Source: Chersky-806 sp038252255 (GTDB lineage: Bacteria; Actinomycetota; Acidimicrobiia; IMCC26256; JAENVU01). From it: DNA of 64,000 nucleotides. Made by a program: the position numbers and the translations under genes. This document shows, piece by piece, positions 15,080 to 24,039 of the stretch (its first letter is position 1; every line of letters begins with the position of its first letter). Below the pieces are notes generated by a model, which worked only from the letters and a program-made list of their open reading frames with translations, did no database searches and was not told where the DNA came from. Location of the stretch: assembly GCA_038252255.1 (NCBI GenBank), contig JBBSAM010000005.1:62001-126000 (forward strand), read 5' to 3'.

Positions 15080-15708
15080 TCTACAACTCCTTCTACGTCC
15101 CCGAGGTCTGGGAGAAGACCCCGTACGGCGGCGAACGCACCACGAGCCTGCTCGGCAAGCTCCTGAAGGAGCGGATCATCCTGCTCGGCACGCCCATCGA
15201 CGAGCACGTGGCCAACCTGATCATGGCCCAGCTGCTCCACCTCGAGAGCGAAGACCCGGACAAGGACATCTCGCTCTACATCAACTCTCCCGGTGGCGAG
15301 ATCACCGGCCTGTTCGCGATCTACGACACGATGCAGTTCATCAAGCCGTCCGTGGCGACCATCTGCATCGGCCAGGCGGCTTCGGCGGCTGCGGTGATCC
15401 TCGCGTCCGGCGACCCGGGCAAGCGGTTCATCCTTCCGCACGCCCGCGTGCTGATCCACCAGCCGCACGGTGGCGCGCAGGGCCAGGCAGTCGACATCCA
15501 GATCCAAGCCAAAGAGATCACCCGGATGCGGGAGACCCTCGACGAGATCCTCGCCCACCACACGGGCCAGACCGTCGAGAAGGTGGCACACGACACCGAC
15601 CGTGACTTCATCATGGGGGCGAACGAGGCCCGCGAGTACGGCATCGTCGACGAAGTGATCACCAACCGGGAGCTGGCCGCAGTGCCGGTGCCGGCGGGTG
15701 TGAGCTGA
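15076..15708 (+). CDS. clpP: ATP-dependent Clp protease proteolytic subunit
   Basis: The product is 210 aa. The catalytic triad is visible: Ser103 in GQAASAA, His128 in LIHQPHGG, and Asp in the DTDRDF segment. It forms the tetradecameric chamber that degrades proteins fed in by ClpX or ClpC. Only one clpP copy is in the window; actinobacteria often carry a second elsewhere. The start GTG overlaps the tig stop, with GGAG in the end of tig. clpX follows after 30 bp. Confidence 0.97.
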   Translation: MIYNSFYVPEVWEKTPYGGERTTSLLGKLLKERIILLGTPIDEHVANLIMAQLLHLESEDPDKDISLYINSPGGEITGLFAIYDTMQFIKPSVATICIGQAASAAAVILASGDPGKRFILPHARVLIHQPHGGAQGQAVDIQIQAKEITRMRETLDEILAHHTGQTVEKVAHDTDRDFIMGANEAREYGIVDEVITNRELAAVPVPAGVS

Positions 15709-15738
15709 CGCGACGAACCGGCTCCGGGGGGAGGCGAC

Positions 15739-16995
15739 GTGGCAAAGTTCGGTGACGGGGGCGACCTGCTGAAGTGCTCGTTCTGTGGGAAGAGCCAGAA
15801 GCAGGTCAAGAAGCTGATCGCCGGTCCCGGCGTCTACATCTGCGACGAGTGCATCGATCTCTGCAACGAGATCATCGAGGAAGAGCTCTCGCAGAGCACC
15901 GAGGTTCGCTTCGACGATCTCCCGAAGCCGCGTGAGATCTACGAGTACCTGAACGACTACGTCATCGGGCAGGAGCAGGCGAAGAAGATCCTGTCGGTCG
16001 CGGTCTACAACCACTACAAGCGGGTGCAGGCCGGTGCGTACGGGGACCCGGACGTCGAGCTGCAGAAGTCGAACATCCTCCTGCTCGGGCCCACCGGCTG
16101 CGGCAAGACGCTGCTGGCCCAGACCCTGGCCCGCCTGCTCAAGGTCCCGTTCGCCATCGCGGACGCGACGGCGCTGACCGAGGCCGGCTACGTCGGCGAA
16201 GACGTCGAGAACATCCTCCTGAAGCTGATCCAGTCCGCCGACTACGACGTCAAGAAGGCCGAGACCGGGATCATCTACATCGACGAGATCGACAAGATCG
16301 CCCGCAAGGCCGAGAACCCGTCGATCACCCGTGACGTGTCGGGCGAGGGCGTGCAGCAGGCCCTGCTGAAGATCCTGGAAGGCACGACCGCGTCCGTACC
16401 GCCCCAAGGGGGACGCAAGCATCCGCACCAGGAGTTCATCCAGATCGACACCACGAACATCCTGTTCATCTGCGGTGGTGCGTTCGCGGGCGTCGACAAG
16501 ATCATCGAGCGGCGCCAGGGCAACAAGGGCCTCGGCTTCCGAGCGGACCTCCGGGGCGCGGACGAGCGCGACCTCGGCGGCATCCTGAGCGGGGTCATGC
16601 CCGAGGATCTCCTGAAGTTCGGGCTCATCCCCGAGTTCGTCGGGCGCCTCCCGGTCATCGGCGCGGTGCACAGCCTGGACCGCGAGGCGCTGATGCGCAT
16701 CCTGACCGTCCCGAAGAACGCGCTGCTGCGCCAGTACCAGAAGTTCTTCCTCTTCGACGACGTCGAGCTGCACTTCACCGACGACGCGCTCGAAGCGGTC
16801 GCGGACCAGGCGCTCGCCCGCGGTACGGGCGCGCGCGGGTTGCGGGCGATCCTGGAAGAGGTGCTGCTCGAAGTGATGTACGACCTCCCGAGCCGCTCCG
16901 ACGTCACGCAGTGCGTGGTCGACCGCTCGGTCGTCGTCGACCGGGGAACCCCGGCGCTCGTCACCGGTGACGACGAGGAACGCCGCACCGCCTAA
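15739..16995 (+). CDS. clpX: ATP-dependent Clp protease ATP-binding subunit ClpX
   Basis: The product is 418 aa. An N-terminal C4 zinc-binding domain (CSFCGK, then CDECIDLC) precedes an AAA+ module with Walker A at 117-124 (GPTGCGKT), the GYVG pore loop, Walker B IIYIDEIDKI and the C-terminal sensor-2 region (GTGARGLRAI). It unfolds substrates for ClpP. The GTG start has GGGAGG about 5 nt upstream. It ends the tig-clpP-clpX unit and is followed by a dyad repeat and the valS promoter. Confidence 0.97.
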   Translation: MAKFGDGGDLLKCSFCGKSQKQVKKLIAGPGVYICDECIDLCNEIIEEELSQSTEVRFDDLPKPREIYEYLNDYVIGQEQAKKILSVAVYNHYKRVQAGAYGDPDVELQKSNILLLGPTGCGKTLLAQTLARLLKVPFAIADATALTEAGYVGEDVENILLKLIQSADYDVKKAETGIIYIDEIDKIARKAENPSITRDVSGEGVQQALLKILEGTTASVPPQGGRKHPHQEFIQIDTTNILFICGGAFAGVDKIIERRQGNKGLGFRADLRGADERDLGGILSGVMPEDLLKFGLIPEFVGRLPVIGAVHSLDREALMRILTVPKNALLRQYQKFFLFDDVELHFTDDALEAVADQALARGTGARGLRAILEEVLLEVMYDLPSRSDVTQCVVDRSVVVDRGTPALVTGDDEERRTA

Positions 16996-17007
16996 CCCGG
17001 TCCTTCA

Positions 17008-17054
17008 TTCTCGGCACGCTCATCGGGCCCTGAACCCCTTCAACGGGCCGAGAA
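17008..17054. repeat. 47-bp nested dyad repeat, copy 2
   Basis: The arms TTCTCGGCACG (17008-17018) and CGGGCCGAGAA (17044-17054) pair with one mismatch around a 25-nt interior that matches 19 of 25 bases of the copy at 2575-2621. It lies between clpX and valS, ending 12 bp before the valS -10. Confidence 0.7.
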
Positions 17055-17066
17055 CGCGTGAGTTCA

Positions 17067-17072
17067 TAGACT
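17067..17072 (+). promoter_or_regulatory. -10 element (TAGACT) of valS
   Basis: TAGACT ends 7 nt before the valS ATG and there is no ribosome binding site, predicting a leaderless mRNA. Confidence 0.5.
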
Positions 17073-17079
17073 CGGCCTG

Positions 17080-19638
17080 ATGGAGCTCCCCGAGAAGCCG
17101 AGCCTGGACGGGCTCGAGGAGAAGTGGTCGGCGCGCTGGGAGTCTGACGGCGCGTACCGGTTCGACCGGACCAAGTCGCGCGCCGAGATCTATGCGATCG
17201 ACACCCCGCCGCCGACGGTGAGCGGCTCGCTGCACATGGGATCGGTCTTCGGGTACGCCCAGACCGACACGATCGCCCGGTACCGGCGCATGCGGGGCGA
17301 CGAGGTCTTCTACCCGATGGGGTGGGACGACAACGGTCTCGCGACCGAGCGCCGGGTGCAGAACTACTACGGCGTGCGGTGCGATCCGTCGCTTCCGTAC
17401 GACCCCGACTTCGTGCCGCCGGAGAAGCCCGGCAAGCAGGCGATCCCGATCGGGCGGCAGAACTTCGTCGAGCTGTGCGACCAGCTCGTGGTGGAGGACG
17501 AGCAGAAGTTCGAGGAGCTGTGGCGCCGGCTCGGGCTGTCCGTCGACTGGTCACTCACGTACACCACGATCGGCGAGCAGTCGCGGCGAGCATCGCAGCG
17601 CGCGTTCCTGCGCAACTTCGCGCGCGGCGAGGCGTACCAAGCCGAGGCCCCGACCTTGTGGGACATCGACGATCGCACCGCGGTGGCCCAGGCGGAGCTC
17701 GAGGACCGGGAGCTGGCCGCGGCGTACCACGCGGTCGCCTTTCACGGGACCGACGGCCAGGGCGACGTGGTGATCGAGACCACTCGACCCGAGCTGATCC
17801 CGGCGTGCGTCGCGCTGGTCGCCCATCCTGACGACGAGCGGTACCAGGCCCGGTTCGACCAGCAGGTGACCACGCCCCTCTTCGGTGTCAGCGTCCCGGT
17901 CCTGGCCCACCCGCTCGCGGACCCCGAGAAGGGCTCCGGCATCGCGATGATCTGCACCTTCGGCGACACCACGGACGTCGTGTGGTGGCGCGAGCTGCAG
18001 CTCCCGACGCGCAACATCATGGGTCGCGACGGTCGCCTGGTCGCCGAGCCGCCCGAATGGGGGAGCGCGGGCTCTGAAGCAGCCACGCGCTATGCCGAGC
18101 TCGCAGGCAAGACCTCCAAGCAGGCCCAGGCACGCATCGTGGAGCTGCTCGCCGAGTCGGGCGAGCTCGTGGGGGAGCCCAAGCCGATCACGCACCCGGT
18201 GAAGTTCTACGAGCGCGGGTCGCGCCCACTCGAGATCGTGACCTCGCGCCAGTGGTACTTCCGCAACGGCGGCCGCGACCAAGAGCTGCGCGACGCGTTT
18301 CTCACGCGCGGCCGGGAGCTGCACTGGCACCCGCAGCACATGCGCCAGCGCTACGAGTCATGGGTCGAGGGCCTCAACACGGACTGGCTCATCAGCCGCC
18401 AGCGGTTCTTCGGCGTGCCGTTCCCGGTCTGGTACCGGCTCCGGCCGGACGGGGAGGTCGACTACGACGCCCTCCTGCTCCCGAGCGAGGACCGCCTGCC
18501 GGTCGATCCGTCGAGTGACCTGCCCGACGGCTTCACCGCTGACCAGCGGGGCGCGCCGGGCGGCTTCATCGGTGATCCGGACGTCATGGACACGTGGGCC
18601 ACGTCCTCACTCACGCCCCAGATCGCGACCGGTTGGGGCGACGACGACGATCTCTTCAGCCGTACCTTCCCGATGGACCTCCGCCCGCAGGGCCCCGAGA
18701 TCATCCGCACCTGGCTCTTCGACACGATCGTGCGCGCGCACTTCGAGCACGGGACGCTGCCCTGGAGCGACGCGAAGATCAACGGATGGGTGCTCGACCC
18801 GGACCGCAAGAAGATGTCGAAGAGCAAGGGCAACGTGGTGACGCCGATGCCACTGCTCGAGCAGCACGGAGCCGACGCGGTGCGGTACTGGGCCGCGAGC
18901 GGACGCCCGGGCACCGACACGGCGGTCGACGAGGGCCAGATGAAGGTGGGCCGCCGTCTCGCGACGAAGCTGCTCAACGCATCGAAGTTCGCGCTCGGGG
19001 TTACGGGCGACGCGGCGACCGACGGAGCCGTCACCGGGCCACTGGACCGGTCGATGCTCGCCACGCTCGCCGAGCTCATCGATGACGTCACCGGGGCGTT
19101 CGAGGACTACGACTACGCGCGAGCACTCGAACGTACCGAGCGCTTCTTCTGGGGCTTCTGCGACGACTACCTCGAGCTCGTGAAGCAGCGTGCCTACGGG
19201 TCGGTCGGCGACGCGGCCGGTGCCGGCTCGGCCCGGGCGGCGCTCGCGGTCGCACTGTCGGCGTTGCAGCGGCTGTTCGCGCCGTTCCTCTGCTACGTGA
19301 CCGAGGAGATCTGGTCCTGGTGGCAGGTGGGCTCCGTGCACCGGACCGCCTGGCCCCAGGCGGACGAATCGCGCACGCTCGCCGACCACGCAGCCCAGCT
19401 CGACTACCTGGTCGCGGCAGATGTTCTCGGCGCGGTGCGGAAGGCGAAGTCCGAAGCGCGGCGGTCGATGCGGGCCGAGGTCACCCGGGTGTGTGTCACG
19501 GATACGCCTGAGCGGCTCGGCGCGCTCGCGCGCGTCGAGGCCGACGTTCGAGGTGCCGGCTCGATCGAGCATCTCGATACCGAACCCGGCGACACCTTCG
19601 CGGTCGAGGTCGAGCTGGCCGACGAACCGGCCGCGTGA
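17080..19638 (+). CDS. valS: Valine--tRNA ligase, with altered HIGH motif
   Basis: The product is 852 aa, of the actinobacterial ValRS type. It has a Rossmann catalytic core, an editing (CP1) domain near 190-350 (TTRPELIPACVALVAHPDD), KMSKSKG at 578-584 and an anticodon-binding helical domain. It charges tRNA-Val and edits mischarged Thr. The class I HIGH motif reads HMGS at residues 52-55, so the normally conserved second His is Ser. The flanking PPPTVSGSLHM and MGWDDNGL signatures are intact, so this is the correct site. The ATG at 17080 is leaderless. The folC start overlaps its stop. Confidence 0.95.
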   Translation: MELPEKPSLDGLEEKWSARWESDGAYRFDRTKSRAEIYAIDTPPPTVSGSLHMGSVFGYAQTDTIARYRRMRGDEVFYPMGWDDNGLATERRVQNYYGVRCDPSLPYDPDFVPPEKPGKQAIPIGRQNFVELCDQLVVEDEQKFEELWRRLGLSVDWSLTYTTIGEQSRRASQRAFLRNFARGEAYQAEAPTLWDIDDRTAVAQAELEDRELAAAYHAVAFHGTDGQGDVVIETTRPELIPACVALVAHPDDERYQARFDQQVTTPLFGVSVPVLAHPLADPEKGSGIAMICTFGDTTDVVWWRELQLPTRNIMGRDGRLVAEPPEWGSAGSEAATRYAELAGKTSKQAQARIVELLAESGELVGEPKPITHPVKFYERGSRPLEIVTSRQWYFRNGGRDQELRDAFLTRGRELHWHPQHMRQRYESWVEGLNTDWLISRQRFFGVPFPVWYRLRPDGEVDYDALLLPSEDRLPVDPSSDLPDGFTADQRGAPGGFIGDPDVMDTWATSSLTPQIATGWGDDDDLFSRTFPMDLRPQGPEIIRTWLFDTIVRAHFEHGTLPWSDAKINGWVLDPDRKKMSKSKGNVVTPMPLLEQHGADAVRYWAASGRPGTDTAVDEGQMKVGRRLATKLLNASKFALGVTGDAATDGAVTGPLDRSMLATLAELIDDVTGAFEDYDYARALERTERFFWGFCDDYLELVKQRAYGSVGDAAGAGSARAALAVALSALQRLFAPFLCYVTEEIWSWWQVGSVHRTAWPQADESRTLADHAAQLDYLVAADVLGAVRKAKSEARRSMRAEVTRVCVTDTPERLGALARVEADVRGAGSIEHLDTEPGDTFAVEVELADEPAA

Positions 19639-20954
19639 ACCTGGCCGAGGCGCTGGAGTGGCTCAGCGCGCACGTGAACCTCGAAACCGGCATCGGGATC
19701 CCGGCGGGGACCGACCGGCGCAAGCACTCGCCGACGCTGGCGCGCATCCGCGCGCTCACCGATCTGCTCGGATCCCCCCAGGAGTCGTTCCCCGCCGTGC
19801 ACATCACGGGGACGAACGGCAAGACGTCCGTCACGCGCATGACCGCGGCCCTCTTGGACGGGGTCGGTCTCTCGAGCGGCTCCTATACGAGCCCCAACCT
19901 GGAGCGGATCCAGGAGCGGATGAGCTGGCGGGGCGAGCCCATCGGTGACGAGGCGCTCGCGGAGGTGCTGACCCGGCTCGCCGCGGTCGAGGAGTTCGTA
20001 TCCGAACGCCCCAGCTACTTCGAGATCCTGACCGCGGCCGCGTTCGACTGGTTCGCCGACGTGGCGGTGGACGTCGCGGTCGTCGAAGTGGGGCTCGGCG
20101 GCACCTGGGACGCCACGAACATCCTCCATTCGCCGGTGGCCGTCGTCACGAACGTGAGCGTCGACCACGTCGAGTACCTGGGGGAGACCCGGGCGGAGAT
20201 CGCCCGGGAGAAGGCCGGGATCGTGCAGCAGGGATCGACGTTGGTCCTCGGCGAGACGGACCCGGATCTCCGCGAGTGCTTCGAGGCCCGGCAGCCCAGC
20301 CGGATCGTGCTGCGCGACCGGGACTTCTCGGTCCTGTCACAGCGGCTCGCCCACGGTGGTCGCGTCCTGGACCTCAAGACGCCGGGCGCGAGCTACGACG
20401 ACTTGTTCCTTCCCTTGCACGGCGCGCACCAGGCGGACAACGCCGCGATCGCACTCACGGCCGCGGAGAGCTTTCTCGGCGAGACGATTCCCGATCATCT
20501 CGTCGCGGAGGCGTTCGCGAGCCTGCAGTCGCCCGGGCGCCTGGAAGTCGTCGGGCACCAACCGCTGGTGCTCCTCGACGGCGCGCACAACGTCGCCGGC
20601 GCGCAAGCACTGCTGCGCGCATTGAGCGAAGAATTTGCGACCGGCCCGCGCACGATCGTCGTCGGGATGTTGCGCGAGAAGGAGCCGCACGAGATGCTCG
20701 ACGCGCTCGGTGTCGAAACCGCGACGCGTCTCGTGTGTACGCGCGCGCCGAGCCCGCGTGCACTGGATCCGGGACTGGTCGCGACCGCGGCCGAGGATCT
20801 CGGTCTGGATCACGAGCAGATCGACGTCGTCGACTCGGTACCAGAGGCGATCGCGCGGGCGATCGAGATCACGCCCCCCGATGGTCAGGTGATCGTGACC
20901 GGGTCGCTCTATACCGTGGGCGCGGCCCGATCGGTCCTGGTACGTCACTCCTGA
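19635..20954 (+). CDS. folC: Bifunctional folylpolyglutamate synthase/dihydrofolate synthase
   Basis: The product is 439 aa. The ATP P-loop TGTNGKTS is at about 58-65, the Mur-ligase centre includes VEVGLGGTWDATN, and the C-terminal domain has LLDGAHNVAGAQAL. It adds glutamate to dihydropteroate or folates in the cytoplasm. The GTG overlaps the valS stop (GTGA), and valS-folC is a common actinobacterial operon. ndk follows after 48 bp. The family is clear; which of the two activities dominates cannot be told. Confidence 0.95.
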   Translation: MNLAEALEWLSAHVNLETGIGIPAGTDRRKHSPTLARIRALTDLLGSPQESFPAVHITGTNGKTSVTRMTAALLDGVGLSSGSYTSPNLERIQERMSWRGEPIGDEALAEVLTRLAAVEEFVSERPSYFEILTAAAFDWFADVAVDVAVVEVGLGGTWDATNILHSPVAVVTNVSVDHVEYLGETRAEIAREKAGIVQQGSTLVLGETDPDLRECFEARQPSRIVLRDRDFSVLSQRLAHGGRVLDLKTPGASYDDLFLPLHGAHQADNAAIALTAAESFLGETIPDHLVAEAFASLQSPGRLEVVGHQPLVLLDGAHNVAGAQALLRALSEEFATGPRTIVVGMLREKEPHEMLDALGVETATRLVCTRAPSPRALDPGLVATAAEDLGLDHEQIDVVDSVPEAIARAIEITPPDGQVIVTGSLYTVGAARSVLVRHS

Positions 20955-21002
20955 GGCTCGGTTCCCGGAGTCCGGCCCGGGCCGGGTAACGTGCTCGTCC
21001 TT

Positions 21003-21410
21003 ATGGACCGGACACTCGTTCTCTGCAAACCCGATGCGGTCGAGCGCAAGCTGACCGGGGAGATCATCCGTCGCATCGAAGCGAAGAACCTGCGCATCGT
21101 CGCACTCGAGCTGCGCACGCTCGACGTCGCGACCGCGAAGCAGCACTACGCCGAGCACGACGGCAAGCCGTTCTTCGCCGACCTCGTCAGCTTCATCACG
21201 CGGAGCCCGATCGTGGCGATGGTGGTCGACGGGGAGGGCGCCCAGCCCATCGTGCGCACCCTGATGGGGGCGACCAACTCGGCTGAAGCCACGCCGGGAA
21301 CGATCCGGGGCGATCTCTCCATCGCCTTCACCGAGAACCTCGTGCACGGCTCCGATTCGCCCGAATCCGCTGCTCGCGAGATCGCGCTGTTCTTTCCCGG
21401 GCTCTCCTGA
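21003..21410 (+). CDS. ndk: Nucleoside diphosphate kinase
   Basis: The product is 135 aa. The phosphorylated His115 is in NLVHGSDS, Lys9 in CKPDAV, and RGDLSIAF and the conserved Gly/Arg residues are present. It balances NTP pools by ping-pong phosphotransfer. I chose the ATG at 21003 (MDRTLVLCKPD) because the family begins there; a GTG at 20991 would add four residues. Confidence 0.96.
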   Translation: MDRTLVLCKPDAVERKLTGEIIRRIEAKNLRIVALELRTLDVATAKQHYAEHDGKPFFADLVSFITRSPIVAMVVDGEGAQPIVRTLMGATNSAEATPGTIRGDLSIAFTENLVHGSDSPESAAREIALFFPGLS

Positions 21411-21470
21411 GCTCGCGCCGGGTGCGACTCAGCCCGATCGCTCGGGCTGGATCACGCGCGTCCCAACCCC

Positions 21471-21476
21471 TACGCT
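21471..21476 (+). promoter_or_regulatory. -10 element (TACGCT) of the mreB operon
   Basis: TACGCT lies 35 nt before the mreB GTG, giving a short leader that contains the GGGAGG site at 21497-21502. Confidence 0.35.
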
Positions 21477-21511
21477 TGTCTCCTCCGGCCCGCCCCGGGA
21501 GGCTTCCCCCC

Positions 21512-22549
21512 GTGTCCGAACCCTGGTACTCCTCGATCGTCGGCCGTGACATGGCCGTCGATCTCGGGACCGCCAACACCCTGGTGTACGTCCGGGGTCG
21601 CGGCATCGTCCTCAACGAGCCGTCTGTCGTCGCGATCAACGTGAAGGACGGCCGGCCGCTCGCGGTCGGCGCCGAAGCGAAGCGGATGATCGGTCGCACG
21701 CCGGGCCACATCCAGGCGATCCGGCCGTTGAAGGACGGGGTCATCGCGGACTTCGACATCTGCGAGAAGATGCTCCGCTACTTCATCCAGAAGGTGCACT
21801 CGCGCCGCTGGGCGAAGCCGCGGATGGTGATCTGCGTCCCTTCGGGGATTACCGGTGTCGAGCAGCGCGCCGTCCAGGAAGCCGCGGAGTACGCGGGCGC
21901 GCGCAAGCCGGCCTACATCATCGAAGAGCCGATGGCAGCGGCGATCGGCGCCGGGCTTCCCGTGCACGAGCCGGCCGGGAACATGGTCGTGGACGTCGGT
22001 GGTGGCACGACCGAGGTCGCGGTCATCTCGCTGGGCGGCATCGTCGCGAGCGAGTCCATCCGCATCGCGGGTGACGAGCTCGACGACGCGATCATCACGT
22101 ACGTCAAGAAGGAGTACTCCCTCGCGCTCGGGGAGCGGACCGCCGAAGAGATCAAGGTCGCGCTCGCGAGCGCCTACCCGTTGGAAGAGGAGCTCTACGC
22201 GGAGATCCGCGGACGCGATCTCGTCACCGGGTTGCCGAAGACGATCGTCGTGTCGACGGAAGAGATTCGCGAAGCGGTCGAGGAACCAGTGTCGGCAATC
22301 GTCGACGCGGTCAAGGTCACGCTCGACAAGACACCACCTGAGCTCGCAGCCGACATCATGGAGAAGGGCATTGTCATCACCGGTGGCGGCGCCCTCTTGC
22401 ACGGCTTGGACCATCGGCTCCATGCCGAGACCGGGATGCCCATCCTGATCGCGCCGAACCCGCTCTACTCGGTCGTGATCGGCTCGGGCCAGTGCCTCGA
22501 GGAGTTCGACGCGCTGAAGCAGGTGCTCATGTCGTCGCAGCGGAGCTGA
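21512..22549 (+). CDS. mreB: Rod-shape-determining actin homologue MreB
   Basis: The product is 345 aa. The actin-fold phosphate motifs are DLGTANT at 17-23, VDVGGGTTEVAVI (phosphate 2) and ITGGGALLHGLD (adenosine). It polymerises under the membrane and guides the elongasome. The start GTG at 21512 has GGGAGG 9 nt upstream; a longer frame from 21422 adds a basic, Pro-rich stretch unlike MreB. It heads the mreB-mreC-mreD-mrdA-rodA run, so the organism is probably a rod or short rod. Confidence 0.96.
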   Translation: MSEPWYSSIVGRDMAVDLGTANTLVYVRGRGIVLNEPSVVAINVKDGRPLAVGAEAKRMIGRTPGHIQAIRPLKDGVIADFDICEKMLRYFIQKVHSRRWAKPRMVICVPSGITGVEQRAVQEAAEYAGARKPAYIIEEPMAAAIGAGLPVHEPAGNMVVDVGGGTTEVAVISLGGIVASESIRIAGDELDDAIITYVKKEYSLALGERTAEEIKVALASAYPLEEELYAEIRGRDLVTGLPKTIVVSTEEIREAVEEPVSAIVDAVKVTLDKTPPELAADIMEKGIVITGGGALLHGLDHRLHAETGMPILIAPNPLYSVVIGSGQCLEEFDALKQVLMSSQRS

Positions 22550-22574
22550 CCGAATCCCGGGGAGCTCCTGAACC

Positions 22575-23417
22575 GTGGCGGTCTACCGACGCGCGAGTCG
22601 CCGGCGTTCCGTGCTCATCCTCCTGGTCCTGACGTCGATCACGTTGATCACACTCGACGCCCGAGGCAACAACGGGGGAGTGACACGCACGGTACGGGAT
22701 GCCGCGCGCGATTCGATGGCCCCCGTGCAATCCGCGGTGGACGACGTCCTCTCGCCCGTGAACGACTGGTTCGACGCGGTGACGCGCAGCTCGGACATCA
22801 AGCAGGAGAACCGTGTGCTGCGGAGGGAGCTGGCCGAAGCGCGGGGCCAGGCAGCAGAGTCGCTCGGAGCGCGGCGCGAGAACAAGGAGCTGCGCGCGTT
22901 GCAGCACCTGCCGTACGCGCCGGACCTCCCTGGCGTGACCGCGCAGGTGATCGCCGCTTCGCCGGGCAACTTCGAGTCAACGGTCGCGCTCGACAAAGGC
23001 ACGGACGACGGCATCGTGAACGCGATGCCGGTCGTCGCCGGCGATGGTCTGGTCGGGCGCGTCGTGCAGGCGTCGCACAAGCGCGCCACGGTGTTGTTGC
23101 TCACCGACGCGAAGTCAGGAGTCAGCGTGCGTCTCGGCACCACCGGGGATCGCGGCGTGCTGAACGGCCGGGCCGGTAGCAACCTGCTGCGCCTCGAGGT
23201 CGAGCCGGACGTCGTGGTCAAGCGCGGGGATCTCTTGTTCACCTCCGGGTTGGAGGGGAGTGTGTTCCCGGCGAACATCCCGGTCGGGCGGGTCGCGTCG
23301 GTGAAGAGTGAACCGGGCGCGATCGAGCAGACGATCCTCGTGCGCCCTCTGGTGGACGTCGGTCGGGCATCGTTCGTGCGGGCGTTGGAGTGGCCGCCGC
23401 GGGGGGCCGGCGGTTGA
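22575..23417 (+). CDS. mreC: Rod-shape-determining protein MreC
   Basis: The product is 280 aa: one N-terminal membrane helix (about 12-28), a coiled coil (about 70-110) and the beta-rich MreC domain (KGTDDGIVNAMPVVAGDGLVGRV, spread over 135-160). It is a bitopic scaffold linking MreB to PBP2 and RodA outside the membrane. The GTG start has GGGAG about 10 nt upstream. Its end overlaps mreD. Confidence 0.93.
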   Translation: MAVYRRASRRRSVLILLVLTSITLITLDARGNNGGVTRTVRDAARDSMAPVQSAVDDVLSPVNDWFDAVTRSSDIKQENRVLRRELAEARGQAAESLGARRENKELRALQHLPYAPDLPGVTAQVIAASPGNFESTVALDKGTDDGIVNAMPVVAGDGLVGRVVQASHKRATVLLLTDAKSGVSVRLGTTGDRGVLNGRAGSNLLRLEVEPDVVVKRGDLLFTSGLEGSVFPANIPVGRVASVKSEPGAIEQTILVRPLVDVGRASFVRALEWPPRGAGG

Positions 23418-23935
23418 TCCGCGTCGGCCGCCTCCTCCTGCTCCTGATCGCGATCGTTCTCGTGCAGACCGCGGTGCTGCCCTACGCGCGCGTGTTCGGT
23501 GTCGTCCCCGATCTCGGTCTCGTCGCCACGGTCGCCATCGCGTACCGCGAGGGTCCCGAGATGGGATCGATCTTCGGGTTCGCGGCCGGTCTCTCGATGG
23601 ACCTCTTCCTCCAGACCCCGCTCGGGCTCACGGCGTTGGCCTTCGCGCTCACCGGCTACGTCATCGGGATCCTGCAGTCCGCGCTGCTGCGCAGCACCTG
23701 GTGGGTCACGCCGCTGCTCGGGGGCCTGGGCGGGATCCTCGGGGGCCTCATCTTCATCGGGATCGGGGCGATCGTGGGCCAGGAGCAGCTCTTCGCCCTG
23801 CGCTCGCTCCGGGTGGTGCTCCTGTCCGGCGTCTACGACGCGATCGTGGCGCCCGTCGTGTTCCCGATTGCAGCATTTGCGGCTCGAGGGCCCGGCCCGC
23901 GTACCGGAAGCGAGATGAGCAGGCCAGGATGGTGA
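23390..23935 (+). CDS. mreD: Rod-shape-determining membrane protein MreD
   Basis: The product is up to 181 aa with five or six hydrophobic helices, such as LLLLLIAIVLVQTAVLP and GGLGGILGGLIFIGIGAIV. The MreD-like FGFAAGLSMDLFLQTPLG loop is present. It partners with MreC in the membrane. The GTG at 23390 lies inside mreC; a TTG at 23414 overlapping the mreC stop is an equally good start and would give 173 aa. Confidence 0.88.
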   Translation: MAAAGGRRLIRVGRLLLLLIAIVLVQTAVLPYARVFGVVPDLGLVATVAIAYREGPEMGSIFGFAAGLSMDLFLQTPLGLTALAFALTGYVIGILQSALLRSTWWVTPLLGGLGGILGGLIFIGIGAIVGQEQLFALRSLRVVLLSGVYDAIVAPVVFPIAAFAARGPGPRTGSEMSRPGW

Positions 23936-23964
23936 CTGGTCTTCCGAAGATCTCCGGAGGGCGA

Positions 23965-24039
23965 ATGTTGCACCGTCGCCGTATGGGCGCCCGCCGGCGG
24001 CCTCCCCCAGATCTCCAATTGCTCGTGAGTCCTCAGTGA
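23965..24039 (+). CDS. Possible 24-codon leader ORF ahead of mrdA
   Basis: An ATG at 23965 has a strong GGAGGG site 5 nt upstream and encodes 24 residues rich in Arg and Pro (starting MLHRRRMGARRRPPP). Its TGA overlaps the mrdA GTG (GTGA at 24036-24039). It fills the only real gap in the mre-mrdA-rodA operon. It could serve to couple or regulate translation of mrdA, which itself has no good ribosome binding site. There is no homology to lean on. Confidence 0.4.
   Translation: MLHRRRMGARRRPPPDLQLLVSPQ

Noticed and set aside
14698..16773. Long (691-codon) minus-strand frame across tig, clpP and clpX
   Set aside because: It is a high-GC shadow frame opposite three certain genes, with low-complexity Asp/Val/Leu/Arg composition.
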